Part shown: piece after piece, positions 63,391 through 64,000 of the stretch
Layout of the letters: the number at the start of each line of letters is the position of its first letter
Position numbering within the stretch: the stretch's first letter is position 1
Source: Ricinus communis
Lineage: Eukaryota; Streptophyta; Magnoliopsida; Malpighiales; Euphorbiaceae
Direction: 5' to 3'
DNA length: 64,000 nt
NCBI RefSeq assembly: GCF_019578655.1
Contig: NC_063262.1
Coordinates: 20,405,582-20,469,581 of the forward strand
Notes under the pieces: generated by a model
What the model was told of the DNA's origin: nothing
Database searches by the model: none
Seen by the model: the letters and a program-made list of their open reading frames with translations, nothing else
Position numbers and translations under genes: made by a program

Positions 63391-64000
63391 CTTTCTTCCT
63401 TTCTCAAAAAAGAAGAGAATGTTTGAGATTCTTTTTAGAAGAGTGCTCGGTTGATATTTCTCAATGCAAAGATTTAATAAATCTAACACTGTTATAATTA
63501 TTTTAATCATAAATAATAGTAAAAATTAAATTTAATATAATTTTTAATATTTTATAATTATTTATAATATTTTAAAACAATATTAAAATAGATTTTTCTA
63601 AAAATTTATATTTTAAAATTTAATTAATACAATATATACGTTTCTTTTAAAATATTTATCAATCAAATTTTGAACGTTATATAAGACTAATAATATAAAT
63701 ATAATTGACATTACTATTTTTAGAATTAGATATCATTAAATAATTAAACTAAATTAGTAGTTAATACAATATTAAAAATATAAAATATTATTTACTAAAA
63801 TTAATTACATTGTCTAATAGTATTATTTTGTTAATTAATATAATAGAGTATTTAAAATATAATTAAATAATATCCTTTTAGACTTAAAATTATTATCTAA
63901 TTAAAAAATTATTTATTAATCCATAAACTAATAAAATTATAAAATTATACAAATATAGATTTCATATATAAAAAATAATAAGCACACATATTATAACAAA
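63391..64000. other. AT-rich tail of the window
   Basis: No gene recognised. Strongly AT-rich with short inverted A/T runs from about 63480 onward. Confidence 0.4.

Noticed and set aside
1..64000. CRISPR array, operon or other prokaryotic system
   Set aside because: No regularly spaced repeats with spacers, no bacterial-type gene packing, and split eukaryotic genes throughout. The window is plant nuclear DNA.
1..64000. A new multi-gene biological system
   Set aside because: The four intact genes belong to known plant families with unrelated roles, and everything else supportable is repeat DNA. I see no sign of a cluster acting together.

Overview
The window is nuclear DNA from a eudicot plant, probably a rosid. 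Malpighiales is a guess from the look of the proteins, not something the sequence proves. It is AT-rich, its genes are split by GT-AG introns, and three plant housekeeping genes lie among decayed retrotransposons. All coordinates were derived by hand from reading frames and splice signals, without alignments or transcripts.

Genes. (1) A six-exon HMG-box chromatin protein, minus strand, 477-1911. (2) A single-exon gene for a small MGNC-type protein, plus strand, 20240-20704. (3) A 20-exon aconitase, minus strand, 28195-36786, 997 codons, intact, with the Fe-S cysteines in place. (4) A 14-exon AXR1/NAE1-type regulatory subunit of the NEDD8-activating E1, plus strand, 49616-59603, 523 codons, intact. 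They share no pathway: chromatin architecture, an unknown membrane-linked role, citrate/isocitrate metabolism, and cullin neddylation.

Mobile DNA. 4159-8190 is a decayed Ty1/copia element (minus) that has lost its 5' end and is joined to a Ty3/gypsy Athila/Tat-like fragment (8200-11873, minus: protease, zinc knuckle, gag, PBS and LTR). 12391-15172 is a long gypsy-type LTR followed by a primer-binding site but no recognisable internal region. 21779-26541 is a structurally complete copia element (plus) with 207-bp LTRs, TTGCC target-site duplications and unusual TA...TA LTR ends; its polyprotein is broken by several stops. 39954-43450 is an old L1-type LINE (DUF4283-like ORF1, endonuclease, RT). 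Other LINE 3' remnants lie in AXR1 intron 1 (49895-50720) and at 62730-63390. 46389-47457 is a Mutator-like element with TIRs of roughly 230 bp and a 10-bp target duplication; it carries a receptor-kinase gene fragment (Pack-MULE structure), and its right half has been tandemly duplicated.

The remaining long stretches are AT-rich intergenic DNA in which I recognise nothing. I found no CRISPR array, rRNA, convincing tRNA gene or new multi-gene system. The points most worth checking are the Pack-MULE-like element with its tandem duplication, the non-TG/CA copia LTRs, the in-frame copia/gypsy junction, and the aconitase first exon, which ends exactly at a candidate internal start codon for a cytosolic form.
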